A stretch of DNA of 52,330 bases from Bordetella parapertussis (GTDB taxonomy: Bacteria; Pseudomonadota; Gammaproteobacteria; Burkholderiales; Thiobacillaceae), in contig CAMDCO010000010.1 in NCBI GenBank assembly GCA_945890495.1, forward strand, positions 1 to 52,330, written 5' to 3'. This document shows, piece after piece, positions 8,504 through 16,909 of this stretch. The notes below the pieces were generated by a model. The model did not search any database. It saw only the letters and a list, made by a program, of their open reading frames with translations, and was not told where the DNA came from. The stretch's first letter is position 1. The number at the start of each line of letters is the position of its first letter. The position numbers and the translations under genes were made by a program.

Positions 8504-9570
8504 AGCTGACACGCTATCTCATCACCCGGGTCCTCATCTCCATCGGCATTGCCCTTGCTGGGCTGACCCTGTTATTCAGCTTTTTTGAACTGCTGGCCGA
8601 ACTGAGTAATGTCAGTGCCGGTAGCTACAGCCTCACCCAGGCTACCGTTTTCATCGGCCTTCAGTTACCCACCCGTATTCATGAAGTGCTGCCCATTGCC
8701 ACCCTGCTCGGTGGCCTATTTGCCTTCGCACGCCTCGCCCAGACCTCCGAATACACGGTGATGCGCAGCTCGGCTTGGTCGCCCCTCCACTCCATCCGAG
8801 CGCTCGCCCTAATCGCCTTGCTGCTCGGTCTCGTTACCGCGCTGATTGGCGAGTTCGTACTACCGGTCAGTGAACGGATGGCAGAACGCATCAAGACCCA
8901 AGGGGTGCAACGCACCCAGACACAGACCTTCCGCAGCGGTCTGTGGGCCAAAGACGGGGCCACCTTTCTCAATGTGCGCCAGGTTCTCCCCGATGCCACC
9001 CTGCGCGGCGTTCGCCTCTACAGCATCAATGACCAAGCGCAGCTCCTGAGCATCACCGAGGCGGCGCGTGGGCGCTGGGACACGCAAGGGGCGTGGCAAC
9101 TTGAAGACGGGCACACCCTTCATTTCACCCCCCAGGGCCCGCAAGTCACCCCCTTCGCCAACCAACCCTGGCCCTCCAAGGTGGGCCCGGATCTCCTCAC
9201 CCTGCTGATGGTCAAGCCCGAGCACATGTCGATCCGGGCCCTCTACGAGTACATCCACCACCTCAATGCCAACCGACAGCAAGCCTCGCGCTACGAACTC
9301 GCCCTCTGGAAAAAGCTGATCTACCCCCTGTCCCCGATGGTCATGCTGTTGATCAGCCTGCCGTTTGCTTATTACCAGTCGCGCGGTGGAAAGATCGGTG
9401 GCAAATTGATGCTGGGGCTCGGCATCGGCCTCGCCTTTCACCTGATCGGCAAGGCCTCCGGTGATCTGGCGCTACTCAAGGACGGCACGCCCGCCATGGC
9501 GGCCTCGCTGCCCCTGCTGGCCTTTGGGCTGGCCGGACTCATTGCCCTCTTCCGGGTCGAACGGACCTGA
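8500..9570 (+). CDS. lptG: LPS export permease subunit LptG
   Basis: LptG is the partner permease of LptF. The 356-residue protein has the same layout: N-terminal helices (about 12-35, 60-85, 100-125), a periplasmic domain (about 130-260) and three C-terminal helices from about 270. The MKLTRYLITRVLISI start is typical. It is translationally coupled to lptF by an ATGA overlap. The ATPase LptB is not in this window. Confidence 0.93.
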   Translation: MKLTRYLITRVLISIGIALAGLTLLFSFFELLAELSNVSAGSYSLTQATVFIGLQLPTRIHEVLPIATLLGGLFAFARLAQTSEYTVMRSSAWSPLHSIRALALIALLLGLVTALIGEFVLPVSERMAERIKTQGVQRTQTQTFRSGLWAKDGATFLNVRQVLPDATLRGVRLYSINDQAQLLSITEAARGRWDTQGAWQLEDGHTLHFTPQGPQVTPFANQPWPSKVGPDLLTLLMVKPEHMSIRALYEYIHHLNANRQQASRYELALWKKLIYPLSPMVMLLISLPFAYYQSRGGKIGGKLMLGLGIGLAFHLIGKASGDLALLKDGTPAMAASLPLLAFGLAGLIALFRVERT

Positions 9571-9613
9571 CAACAAACGCAACTGACAGGCCATTCTAAC
9601 GAAGGCGTCTAAC

Positions 9614-10030
9614 TCAGGATCGCGGCTCAACCTTCACCAACCGCGTCCCCGCCAAGCGATCATGGAGGAATTGATGCTCGCGATCCACGAAGGCCCACAC
9701 GATACCCAGCCCCAGCGTCGCCAGCGCCCAGAAATAACGCATCCAGGCCTGCCGCCAGGTCAGCGTAGCCCCCTCCCGCGTCACCACGCGGATATGCCAA
9801 GTTTTCATCGCTAGCGTCTGCCCCCCGCGCGACCAGAACAACACGAAATACAGGCCGGCCGAGGCAATCAGGTAGATTTGAAACAAGGTCTGCGCGACGA
9901 CGCTGCGCTCCGCCACCGCCTCAGGGAGGAGGCCAACCACCAGAAACCCCGCCATAAACAGCCAGGCCATCAACAGCATTCCGTCATAAATCATTGACAC
10001 CAGACGGCGGCGCAGGCTCGCCAGTTGCAT
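9614..10030 (-). CDS. RDD family membrane protein
   Basis: This is a small membrane protein of 138 residues with the RDD domain. The family's Arg and Asp residues appear as RRRLVSMIYDGMLL (6-19), and the GGQTLAMKTWHIRVV and WALATLGLGIVW blocks follow. It has about three helices. Most family members have no known function; some are linked to ion or osmolyte transport. The ATG at 10030 has a GGTGG motif upstream, and a longer frame to 10087 looks unconserved. It is convergent with lptG and stands as a single gene. Confidence 0.85.
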   Translation of the reverse strand: MQLASLRRRLVSMIYDGMLLMAWLFMAGFLVVGLLPEAVAERSVVAQTLFQIYLIASAGLYFVLFWSRGGQTLAMKTWHIRVVTREGATLTWRQAWMRYFWALATLGLGIVWAFVDREHQFLHDRLAGTRLVKVEPRS

Positions 10031-10095
10031 ACATCCACCCCAACATTTGCAATGTCGCCATCCTAACCGAAGCCATCCCGTATCCAAATCCCAGA

Positions 10096-10132
10096 CCCCA
10101 TTTCACACCACCCAGGCCCCATTTCACACCAC
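10096..10132 (+). repeat. Two direct repeats, 21 bp apart, upstream of the rplU promoter
   Basis: The 16-mer CCCCATTTCACACCAC occurs exactly at 10096-10111 and again at 10117-10132, a period of 21 bp (two helical turns). The second copy ends 13 bp before the -35 box of the rplU promoter. The spacing and position would suit a DNA-binding regulator, but no factor is known to me for this motif. Confidence 0.6.
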
Positions 10133-10145
10133 AGAACAATCCGAT

Positions 10146-10174
10146 TTGCGCTTTTAGGACTCTTTGCGTACAAT
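10146..10174 (+). promoter_or_regulatory. Sigma-70 promoter of rplU-rpmA
   Basis: TTGCGC (10146-10151) and TACAAT (10169-10174) are separated by an optimal 17 bp. A GC-rich discriminator (CCGCCG) follows the -10 box, as in stringently controlled ribosomal promoters. The leader would be about 45 bases and contains a hairpin. Confidence 0.7.
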
Positions 10175-10184
10175 CCGCCGTTTC

Positions 10185-10205
10185 CGTTACGGGAACTCCG
10201 TGACG
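10185..10205 (+). promoter_or_regulatory. Stem-loop in the rplU leader
   Basis: CGTTACGG (10185-10192) pairs with CCGTGACG (10198-10205), an 8-bp stem with one G-U pair and a 5-base loop. It starts near the predicted transcript start and ends about 12 bases before the AGGAGCTG ribosome binding site. It could protect the 5' end or mediate autogenous control; L21 leaders are known in other phyla, but this one is only a candidate. Confidence 0.4.
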
Positions 10206-10227
10206 ACCTGATTTCTAGGAGCTGAAC

Positions 10228-10539
10228 ATGTACGCGGTTATTCGTACCGGCGGTAAGCAATATAAGGTTGCGGCTGGTGGCAAACTCAAGATTGAAAGCC
10301 TGCCGGTTGAGGTGGGTAGCGAAGTTGAAATCCAGGAAGTCCTGATGGTTGCCGATGGTGAGAAGATCAGCATCGGTGCGCCGACCGTGGCCGGTGCCGT
10401 GGTCAAGGCGACCGTGCTCTCCCACGGTCGTGGCAAGAAGGTCATCATCTTCAAGATGCGCCGCCGCAAGCACTATCGCAAGACCCAGGGTCATCGTCAG
10501 AACTACACCGAAATCCGCATCGACGGCATTACGGTCTAA
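10228..10539 (+). CDS. rplU: 50S ribosomal protein L21
   Basis: L21 is a 103-residue large-subunit protein that binds 23S r[21 protein letters not shown] and the C-terminal [20 protein letters not shown] are diagnostic. The ribosome binding site is AGGAGCTG. It forms a two-gene operon with rpmA, with a 5' hairpin and a strong promoter ahead. Confidence 0.98.
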   Translation: MYAVIRTGGKQYKVAAGGKLKIESLPVEVGSEVEIQEVLMVADGEKISIGAPTVAGAVVKATVLSHGRGKKVIIFKMRRRKHYRKTQGHRQNYTEIRIDGITV

Positions 10540-10557
10540 TCTCAGGAGCACAGCACC

Positions 10558-10821
10558 ATGGCACATAAAAAAGCAGGCGGCAGTTCACGGAACGGCCGCG
10601 ACTCAAACCCGAAGATGCTGGGCGTCAAGCGCTACGGCGGCCAGTTTGTTCCGGCCGGCAACATCCTCGTCCGTCAGCGCGGCACCGAGTTCCACCCCGG
10701 CACCAATGTCGGCATGGGCAAGGATCACACCCTGTTCGCCAAGATCGACGGCATCGTCGAGTTTGCCGTCAAGGGCGCGCTCAAGCGTCGGACCGTTACC
10801 GTCAAACCGGTCGCTGCCTAA
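10558..10821 (+). CDS. rpmA: 50S ribosomal protein L27
   Basis: L27 is an 87-residue protein whose N-terminus reaches the peptidyl transferase centre. [19 protein letters not shown] and [18 protein letters not shown] are typical, and the N-terminus begins directly with the mature form. It follows rplU by 18 bp. The GTPase gene obgE, which commonly follows rpmA, is absent; a terminator comes next instead. Confidence 0.98.
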   Translation: MAHKKAGGSSRNGRDSNPKMLGVKRYGGQFVPAGNILVRQRGTEFHPGTNVGMGKDHTLFAKIDGIVEFAVKGALKRRTVTVKPVAA

Positions 10822-10842
10822 GTCTAGGCATCTGCTGGACAG

Positions 10843-10882
10843 AAAGGCCCTGTCGCCCCACCCGGGCCACGGGGCCTTTTAA
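10843..10882 (+). terminator. Terminator after rpmA
   Basis: AAAGGCCC (10843-10850) pairs with GGGCCTTT (10872-10879), and the long loop holds a further CCC/GGG pairing. The stem runs into TTTTAATTT. It ends the rplU-rpmA unit before holC. Confidence 0.7.
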
Positions 10883-10920
10883 TTTCTCCCTTCATCACAC
10901 ATCCACCCATCGGCCCCTCC

Positions 10921-11346
10921 ATGACGCGCATCTCGTTCTATTTCAACGCCGACGACGCGCTGGATTTGACCCGTCGCCTAATCGGCAAGGCGCGTCAGCA
11001 AGCGCTCTACTGTCTTGTCTACACCGAGGATGCCGCGCTGGCCACGCAGATCGACCAGCAGCTATGGAGTGCCGAGCCCCTCAGCTTCGTGCCGCACGCC
11101 CTGTGCGAAGAGGCCCATGCCAGCGAAACCCCCGTCCTGATCGGCACGCAGCCTGACTCCTTGCCGCGTTGCGACCTGCTCATCAACCTGAGCGCTCAGC
11201 CGCCCGCCTGTCTGGCCCGCTTTGACCGCCTGATCGAGATCGTTACCCGTGAGGGTACCGACCGCGAAAAGGCGCGCGAACGCTACCGCCACTACCAGTC
11301 CCGCGGCTACCCGATCGAAAAACACGATCTCGCCCCGGCGACCTGA
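10921..11346 (+). CDS. holC: DNA polymerase III, chi subunit
   Basis: HolC links the polymerase III clamp loader (through psi) to single-strand binding protein. The 141-residue protein shows the chi pattern: MTRISFYFNA, a helix around ARQQALYCLVYTED, the QLWSAEPLSFVPH segment, PVLIG and the LINLSAQPP strand. It is placed directly upstream of valS, as in E. coli. The following valS promoter overlaps its stop codon. Confidence 0.9.
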   Translation: MTRISFYFNADDALDLTRRLIGKARQQALYCLVYTEDAALATQIDQQLWSAEPLSFVPHALCEEAHASETPVLIGTQPDSLPRCDLLINLSAQPPACLARFDRLIEIVTREGTDREKARERYRHYQSRGYPIEKHDLAPAT

Positions 11347-11370
11347 CTCCAACCGCCGCCCCGTTATAAT
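11343..11370 (+). promoter_or_regulatory. Candidate promoter of valS
   Basis: CTGACT (11343-11348) and a perfect TATAAT (11365-11370) are separated by 16 bp. The -35 box overlaps the holC stop. The transcript would have a leader of about 24 bases with no strong Shine-Dalgarno sequence. Confidence 0.5.
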
Positions 11371-11400
11371 CCTGCCCGACCGAATTCAACTGAAACGCCC

Positions 11401-14118
11401 ATGGAACTTGCCAAATCATTCGACCCCCACGCCATCGAACAACACTGGTACCCGCGCTGGGAATCGGCAGGCCATTTCCAGATGGGCGAGGCTCCGGATG
11501 CTGAGCCCTATTCCATCCTGCTGCCGCCGCCCAATGTGACCGGCACGCTGCACATGGGTCACGCCTTCCAGCACACCCTGATGGACGCGCTCACCCGCTA
11601 CCGCCGCATGGCGGGCGACAACACCTTGTGGCAGCCCGGCACCGACCACGCCGGCATTGCCACCCAGATCGTGGTGGAACGCCAGCTCGATGCCCAAGGC
11701 ATCTCCCGCCACGACCTGGGGCGCGAAAAGTTTCTCGAAAAGGTCTGGGAGTGGAAAGAACACTCCGGTTCCAGCATCACCCGCCAGATGCGCCGCCTGG
11801 GCACCTCGCCCGCTTGGGAGCGCGAGCGTTTCACCATGGACGCCGGGCTATCCGAGGCCGTGACCGAGGTCTTCGTGCGCCTCTACAACGAGGGCCTCAT
11901 CTACCGTGGCAAACGCCTGGTCAACTGGGACCCGGTGCTGCAAACCGCCGTGTCCGACCTCGAAGTCGTCAACAGCGAAGAAGACGGCTTCATGTGGGAA
12001 ATCGCCTACCCGTTGGAAAATGGAGAAGGCACCCTGGTCGTCGCCACCACGCGCCCGGAGACCCTACTCGGCGACTGCGCCGTGGCCGTCCACCCGGAAG
12101 ACGAGCGCTATGCCCACCTGATCGGCCAGACCGTGCGTATCCCGGTCGCCGAGCGCAGCATCCCCATCATCGCCGACACCTATGTCGATCGCGCGTTTGG
12201 CACCGGCGTGGTCAAGATCACCCCAGCGCACGATTTCAACGACTGGCAGGTCGGGCAACGCCATCACCTCGTGCCGATCAACATCTTCACGGTCGATGCC
12301 AAGATCAACGACCTGGGCCCCGCTGAATATCAGGGCCTCGACCGCTACGACGCGCGGCAAAAGATCCTCGACGCACTGGAAGCGCAAGGCCGGCTCATCT
12401 CTGCCAAGCCGCACAAACTGCAAATCCCGCGCGGCGACCGCACCCACGCCGTCATCGAGCCCTTCCTCACCGACCAATGGTTTATGAGCATGGAAAGCCT
12501 GGCCAAACGCGGGCTGGAGGTCGTGGACAACGGCCAGCTCAAATTTGTGCCGGAAAACTGGACCACCACCTACCGGCAATGGCTGGGCAACATCCAAGAC
12601 TGGTGCATCTCACGCCAACTCTGGTGGGGCCACCGCATCCCGGCCTGGTTCGACGAAGACGGCAATATCTATGTCGCCCGCACCGAGGCCGAGGCGCAAA
12701 AGCAGGCCGCCGGGCGCACACTGACCCGCGACGAGGATGTGCTCGACACCTGGTTCTCTAGCGCCTTGTGGCCGTTTTCCACCCTCGGCTGGCCGCAAGA
12801 CACCTGGGAACTCAAGCATTACCTGCCCACCAGCGTCCTCGTCACCGGCTTTGACATCATCTTCTTCTGGGTCGCACGCATGGTCATGATGACCCTGCAC
12901 TTCACCGACAAGCTGCCCTTCCACGAGGTCTATGTCACCGGCCTCGTGCGCGATGGCCACGGCAACAAGATGTCCAAATCCAAGGGCAATGTGCTCGACC
13001 CCATTGACCTGATCGACGGCATCACGCTCGATGCCCTGGTCGAAAAACGCACCACCGGCCTGATGAACCCCAAGCAGGCCGACGCCATCGCCAAGGCGAC
13101 CAAAAAGGAGTTCCCCGACGGCATCAACAGCTTCGGCACCGACGCCCTGCGCTTCACCTTCGCCAGCCTCGCCACCCACGGCCGCGACATCAAGTTCGAC
13201 CTGCAACGCTGCGATGGCTACCGCAACTTCTGCAACAAACTCTGGAACGCCGCCCGCTTCGTGCTGATGAACTGCGAAGGGCAAGAGATCGCCGCCACAG
13301 CCAGCGAGGGGACCTTCGCCGACCGCTGGATCGTCGCCCGCCAGCAGCAGATGCTCGCCGCCATTCACGACGGCTACGCCCAATACCGCTTCGACCAAGT
13401 CGCCCGCGCCGTCTATGAATTTGTCTGGGACGAATATTGCGACTGGTATCTGGAACTGGCCAAGGTGCAAATCAGCCAAGGCGGTGTCGTTGCCGCCAAC
13501 ACCCGCCGCATCCTGCTGGAAATGCTCGAATCCACCCTGCGCGCCGCCCACCCGCTCATCCCATTCATCACCGAAGAGCTCTGGCAAGCGGTGCGCGCCG
13601 TACAAACCGGCCAGGCCGACAACGGCACGCTCATGCGCGCCGCCTTCCCTATGGCCGGCGACACCACCGACGCCCACGCGCTGGACGAATTCAAGTTGCT
13701 GGCCAACGCCTGCCGCGCCCTGCGCAGCGGCATGGGCCTGCCGCCGGGCCAAAAAGTACCGCTGGTCATCGAAGGCGATGCCACCGTCATGACCTACGCG
13801 CCCTACCTGCAATCGCTGGCACGACTGGAAAGTGTGGTCGCCGTCGCACAACTGCCGCAAGACGCCGACGCCCCGGTCGAAGTGGTCGGTAACTACCGGC
13901 TAATGCTCAAGATTGAGGTCGATCGCGAGGCCGAGATCGCCCGCCTGGACAAAGAAATCGCCCGCCTTGCGGGTGAGGTCACGAAATGCGAAGGCAAACT
14001 CTCCAACGCCAGCTTCGTCGATCGCGCCCCAGCCACGGTAGTCGAACAAGAACGCGGCCGCCTAGGCGAATTCAAAACCACGCTAGAAAAGGTCAGCGCG
14101 CAGCGGGGACGCCTATAG
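11401..14118 (+). CDS. valS: Valyl-tRNA synthetase
   Basis: ValS charges tRNA-Val with valine in the cytoplasm and edits misactivated threonine. The 905-residue class I synthetase has the HIGH motif as HMGH (51-54, within [15 protein letters not shown]), the CP1 editing domain (about 190-340), a KMSKS motif (523-527), an anticodon-binding helical domain and the C-terminal coiled coil (about 840-905) rich in Glu, Lys and Arg. The length fits the family. Several overlapping long frames on the other strand are only shadows of its codon bias. Confidence 0.98.
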   Translation: MELAKSFDPHAIEQHWYPRWESAGHFQMGEAPDAEPYSILLPPPNVTGTLHMGHAFQHTLMDALTRYRRMAGDNTLWQPGTDHAGIATQIVVERQLDAQGISRHDLGREKFLEKVWEWKEHSGSSITRQMRRLGTSPAWERERFTMDAGLSEAVTEVFVRLYNEGLIYRGKRLVNWDPVLQTAVSDLEVVNSEEDGFMWEIAYPLENGEGTLVVATTRPETLLGDCAVAVHPEDERYAHLIGQTVRIPVAERSIPIIADTYVDRAFGTGVVKITPAHDFNDWQVGQRHHLVPINIFTVDAKINDLGPAEYQGLDRYDARQKILDALEAQGRLISAKPHKLQIPRGDRTHAVIEPFLTDQWFMSMESLAKRGLEVVDNGQLKFVPENWTTTYRQWLGNIQDWCISRQLWWGHRIPAWFDEDGNIYVARTEAEAQKQAAGRTLTRDEDVLDTWFSSALWPFSTLGWPQDTWELKHYLPTSVLVTGFDIIFFWVARMVMMTLHFTDKLPFHEVYVTGLVRDGHGNKMSKSKGNVLDPIDLIDGITLDALVEKRTTGLMNPKQADAIAKATKKEFPDGINSFGTDALRFTFASLATHGRDIKFDLQRCDGYRNFCNKLWNAARFVLMNCEGQEIAATASEGTFADRWIVARQQQMLAAIHDGYAQYRFDQVARAVYEFVWDEYCDWYLELAKVQISQGGVVAANTRRILLEMLESTLRAAHPLIPFITEELWQAVRAVQTGQADNGTLMRAAFPMAGDTTDAHALDEFKLLANACRALRSGMGLPPGQKVPLVIEGDATVMTYAPYLQSLARLESVVAVAQLPQDADAPVEVVGNYRLMLKIEVDREAEIARLDKEIARLAGEVTKCEGKLSNASFVDRAPATVVEQERGRLGEFKTTLEKVSAQRGRL

Positions 14119-14138
14119 GTCTCGGCTTCAAGCCGCTT

Positions 14139-14282
14139 GTAAATAAGGGGACGCGATACTTAATTAAGGGGCTTCCACGCCCCCGGCCCGGCAGATCCAT
14201 CCAGGATTGCCAATTAAGTATTGCGTCCCCTTATTTCCCCCTCCAATTAAGTATTGCGTCCCCTTATTTCCCCCTTATTTAC
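14139..14282. repeat. MITE- or REP-like palindromic unit
   Basis: The ends are an exact 12-bp inverted repeat, GTAAATAAGGGG (14139-14150) and CCCCTTATTTAC (14271-14282). Inside, a 25-bp sequence beginning AATTAAGTATTGCGTCCCC occurs twice in tandem (14212-14236, 14245-14269; period 33 bp). It appears once inverted (14142-14166) with one change. A short GC-rich spacer lies between. Such GGGGAC-containing repeats often accompany REP-associated tyrosine transposases, but none is present here. Confidence 0.65.
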
Positions 14283-14336
14283 AAAAATACCGTGTTCGGT
14301 GTTGGCGCGGCTTGGTCGTTCTGATGAAGGAGCAAT

Positions 14337-14370
14337 GAGTAGAGAACAGGCGAAAGCCTGTTTCCTACTC
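14337..14370. repeat. Hairpin with GAAA tetraloop
   Basis: GAGTAG-AG-AACAGGC-GAAA-GCCTGTT-TC-CTACTC forms a 13-bp interrupted stem capped by a GNRA-type loop. It is not followed by a T-run. It may be another short palindromic repeat or an unusual transcript end. Confidence 0.5.
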
Positions 14371-14392
14371 TACACGATTAAAAACGACCGCC

Positions 14393-14498
14393 GTAGGGCG
14401 GGAATCCCTTCCCGCCGATCAACCCCGCACGCCGTTAGACGAGTCGGTGGCCATCCCGCCGCGAAGGGGGATTGTCGGCATAGGAATGCCGACCTACG
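14393..14498. repeat. Dispersed two-module palindromic repeat, copy 1
   Basis: Two 25-bp modules (14393-14417 and 14474-14498) each match a module at 37888-37942 at 24 of 25 positions, in inverted orientation and the same relative order. Here they are separated by 56 bp, there by 5 bp. Each module is itself a small palindrome around GTCGGCAT or GCGGGAAT. Confidence 0.65.
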
Positions 14499-14564
14499 AA
14501 GACCCACCAGGGCCAACACCCGACCAAATAAGTGGACACAAGACCAACCGGCCCGTTACCTGTT

Positions 14565-15482
14565 TCAGGAAGCCCCCGTAGCCGCTCCCGCCTGTACGGC
14601 CTCGGGCACGGCGTCCTTATGGGTGAAACTGGCCCATTCCCAGGCCTCGGGTTGATCCATGAGGGCGCGCAGAAGCTGGTTGTTGAGCCCGTGCCCGGAT
14701 TTGTAGGCGTCAAACTCGGCCAGGAGCGGATGACCGGAAAGGTATAGGTCACCCAGCGCATCGAGCACCTTATGTTTCACAAACTCGTCCGCGTAACGCA
14801 GGCCTTCGGCATTGAGGACACTGAACTCGTCCATCACGATGGCGTTGTCGAGCGTCCCGCCCAGGGCCAGCCCATGGGCGCGCAGGTATTCAACATCGCG
14901 CATAAAACCAAAGGTGCGGGCGCGGCTGATCTCGCGGATGTACTCGGCACGGGAAAAATCCATGTGCAGGGTATTGCCGGATTGTTGCAGGGCGGGGTGA
15001 TCAAAGTCGATATGAAAACTTAGCCGGTAGCCCTCGTAGGGGCGAAACTCGGCCCACTTGTCGCCCTCTTCCACCCGCACGGTACGCAAGACGCGCATGT
15101 AGCGGCGCGGTGCGTTCTGTGCCTCCAGACCGACCCCCTGAATGAGATACACAAAGGGGGCGGCCGACCCGTCCATGATCGGTATTTCCGGCCCATCCAG
15201 TTCGATCAACAGATTGTCGATAGCCAGCCCGGCCAGCGCCGACATCAGATGCTCTACGGTAGCGACCTTGGCACCGTTCGCCTCCAGGGCGGAACACATG
15301 CGCGTATCGGTCACGCGATGCGGTTCGACCTGAAACTCGGGCCTCTCGGGAAGATCGACGCGCCTGAATACGAGCCCTGTGTTGGCCGGTGCCGGGCGCA
15401 GGGTCAGGTTGACCTTGCGGCCTCCGTGCAAACCAACCCCCCGGGTATGCACCGGGGCCCGTAAAGTATGTTGCGAGATCAT
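14565..15482 (-). CDS. lpxC: UDP-3-O-acyl-N-acetylglucosamine deacetylase
   Basis: LpxC is the zinc deacetylase that commits UDP-GlcNAc to lipid A synthesis. The 305-residue protein has E77-H78 (VEHLMSAL), the H237-x3-D241 zinc pair (HKVLDALGD) and H264 (SGHGLNNQL), matching the known zinc ligands and catalytic residues. [19 protein letters not shown] is a typical start. As in many beta- and gammaproteobacteria it closes the dcw cluster after ftsZ. A strong hairpin lies between ftsZ and lpxC, so its expression may be partly separate. Confidence 0.97.
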   Translation of the reverse strand: MISQHTLRAPVHTRGVGLHGGRKVNLTLRPAPANTGLVFRRVDLPERPEFQVEPHRVTDTRMCSALEANGAKVATVEHLMSALAGLAIDNLLIELDGPEIPIMDGSAAPFVYLIQGVGLEAQNAPRRYMRVLRTVRVEEGDKWAEFRPYEGYRLSFHIDFDHPALQQSGNTLHMDFSRAEYIREISRARTFGFMRDVEYLRAHGLALGGTLDNAIVMDEFSVLNAEGLRYADEFVKHKVLDALGDLYLSGHPLLAEFDAYKSGHGLNNQLLRALMDQPEAWEWASFTHKDAVPEAVQAGAATGAS

Positions 15483-15536
15483 GGCGGCATTGTATTCCTG
15501 CGACTCACCGAGCTATGGACGGCTCAAATGCAAAGG

Positions 15537-15564
15537 CCTGTGCCGTGCGGCGGCACGACACAGG
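15537..15564 (-). terminator. Hairpin between ftsZ and lpxC
   Basis: A 12-bp stem (15537-15548 with 15553-15564) has a 4-base loop. Its single mismatch becomes a G-U pair in the minus-strand RNA. Downstream on that strand comes CCTTTGCATTTG, a poor T-tract, so it could be a weak terminator, attenuator or RNA-stability element limiting read-through into lpxC. Confidence 0.45.
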
Positions 15565-15605
15565 ACACGACTAGACAACGCGTGCAAACAGGCGATCAGG
15601 ATCGA

Positions 15606-16802
15606 TCAGTCTGCCTGACGGCGCAGGAAGGGCGGAATATCAAAGCCCTCTAGAGAGGCCGTTGTCCCTGCACTTAAGCTGTCCACATTCACCGCGTGCA
15701 TCCGGCCCGGGTGTACCCGCACCGTGCTGCCCTCGGACGCACCGCCCATGCTGCCGCCCATCCCCGAACCGCTATACAGCGGCTCCGGATCGGTACCCGT
15801 CCGCACCATGCGCATCGGGACAGGTTTTGTTTGCGCAACAGGTGCCTGATTGGCCAATCCCGTCGCGACCATGGTCACGCGGATGTTCTCGCCCATGGCC
15901 TCGTCCAACACCGTGCCCACGATCACCGTGGCCTCTTCTGCGATGAATTCCTGAATGGTGCTCATCACCTCGTGGTACTCCTCCAGGGTCAGACTGTCGT
16001 TGGCGGTAATGTTGACCAGCACGCCACGCGCGCCCTTGAGGTCGACGCTTTCCAACAACGGGCTGTTGACGGCGGCCTGAGCGGCGGTACGAGCGCGATC
16101 TTCGCCGCTGGCTTGAGCGGAACCCATCATGGCCATGCCCATCTCGCTCATCACGGTGCGCACATCGGCGAAGTCCACATTGATCATGCCGGGGTTGGCG
16201 ATGATCTCGGCGATCCCGCCGACGGCACTGTGCAGCACATCGTTGGCCGCCATAAAGGCATCGGTCAATTTGGTCTTGGCCCCTAACACCTGCATCAACT
16301 TTTCGTTGGGGATGACAATCAGGCTATCTACATGTTCCGACAGGGCCTTGAGGCCTTGCTCAGCCGCACGACTACGCTTGCCCTCGAACAAGAACGGCTT
16401 GGTGACCACGGCCACGGTGAGGATACCCAGTTCCTTGGCGACCTCGGCCACGACCGGGGCCGCGCCGGTGCCGGTGCCACCGCCCATGCCCGCGGCGATG
16501 AACAGCATGTCGGCACCATCAATCATCTCGATGATGCGCTCACGGTCTTCCAGCGCCGATTCGCGGCCGACCTCCGGCTTGGCTCCGGCACCCAGTCCCT
16601 TGGTGATGCTATTGCCGATCTGCAACTGCATCGGGGCGCGGTTGCGACGCAGGGCTTGGGCATCGGTGTTGATGGAGATGAATTCCACCCCACCCATACC
16701 CTTCCCGATCATGTGGTCAACGGCATTCCCGCCGCAACCGCCAATACCAATGACCTTGATCACGGCTTCCTGAGTTTGAGTTTCTTCCAGTTCGAATAAC
16801 AT
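15606..16802 (-). CDS. ftsZ: Cell division protein FtsZ
   Basis: FtsZ is the tubulin-like GTPase that forms the division ring. The 398-residue protein has GGCGGNAVDHM (21-31), the GGGTGTG phosphate loop (107-113), a C-terminal linker (about 320-385) and the conserved C-terminal peptide DIPPFLRRQ that binds FtsA and ZipA-like partners. The AGGAGC ribosome binding site is well placed. It follows ftsA by 107 bp, the longest gap in the cluster. Confidence 0.98.
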   Translation of the reverse strand: MLFELEETQTQEAVIKVIGIGGCGGNAVDHMIGKGMGGVEFISINTDAQALRRNRAPMQLQIGNSITKGLGAGAKPEVGRESALEDRERIIEMIDGADMLFIAAGMGGGTGTGAAPVVAEVAKELGILTVAVVTKPFLFEGKRSRAAEQGLKALSEHVDSLIVIPNEKLMQVLGAKTKLTDAFMAANDVLHSAVGGIAEIIANPGMINVDFADVRTVMSEMGMAMMGSAQASGEDRARTAAQAAVNSPLLESVDLKGARGVLVNITANDSLTLEEYHEVMSTIQEFIAEEATVIVGTVLDEAMGENIRVTMVATGLANQAPVAQTKPVPMRMVRTGTDPEPLYSGSGMGGSMGGASEGSTVRVHPGRMHAVNVDSLSAGTTASLEGFDIPPFLRRQAD

Positions 16803-16909
16803 AGTCTTGCTCCTTTACACACTCGTTGTCTTAAAAAAGGCCCGCCGGCCCACGCATTACTTTCGGATCATGACTGACCCCACTACTGAGACGCATCACT
16901 GCGCCCATT

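Larger units (their letters stand above)
14119..14564. other. Gene-free stretch rich in palindromic repeats
   Basis: No credible gene lies between the convergent valS and lpxC. The stretch holds a 144-bp palindromic unit (14139-14282), a hairpin with a GAAA tetraloop (14337-14370) and two repeat modules also found near 37888-37942 (here 14393-14417 and 14474-14498). No run of T follows any of them, so none is a clear terminator for valS or lpxC. Confidence 0.8.

Noticed and set aside
12610-13860. Long minus-strand open frame (416 codons) opposite valS
   Set aside because: It is an antisense shadow of a GC-rich gene; its composition is Gly/Val/His-rich with no motif, and valS in the other frame is certain.
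14139-14282. Possible CRISPR array from repeated 25-bp units
   Set aside because: Only two direct copies with 8-bp spacers and one inverted copy; no cas genes.
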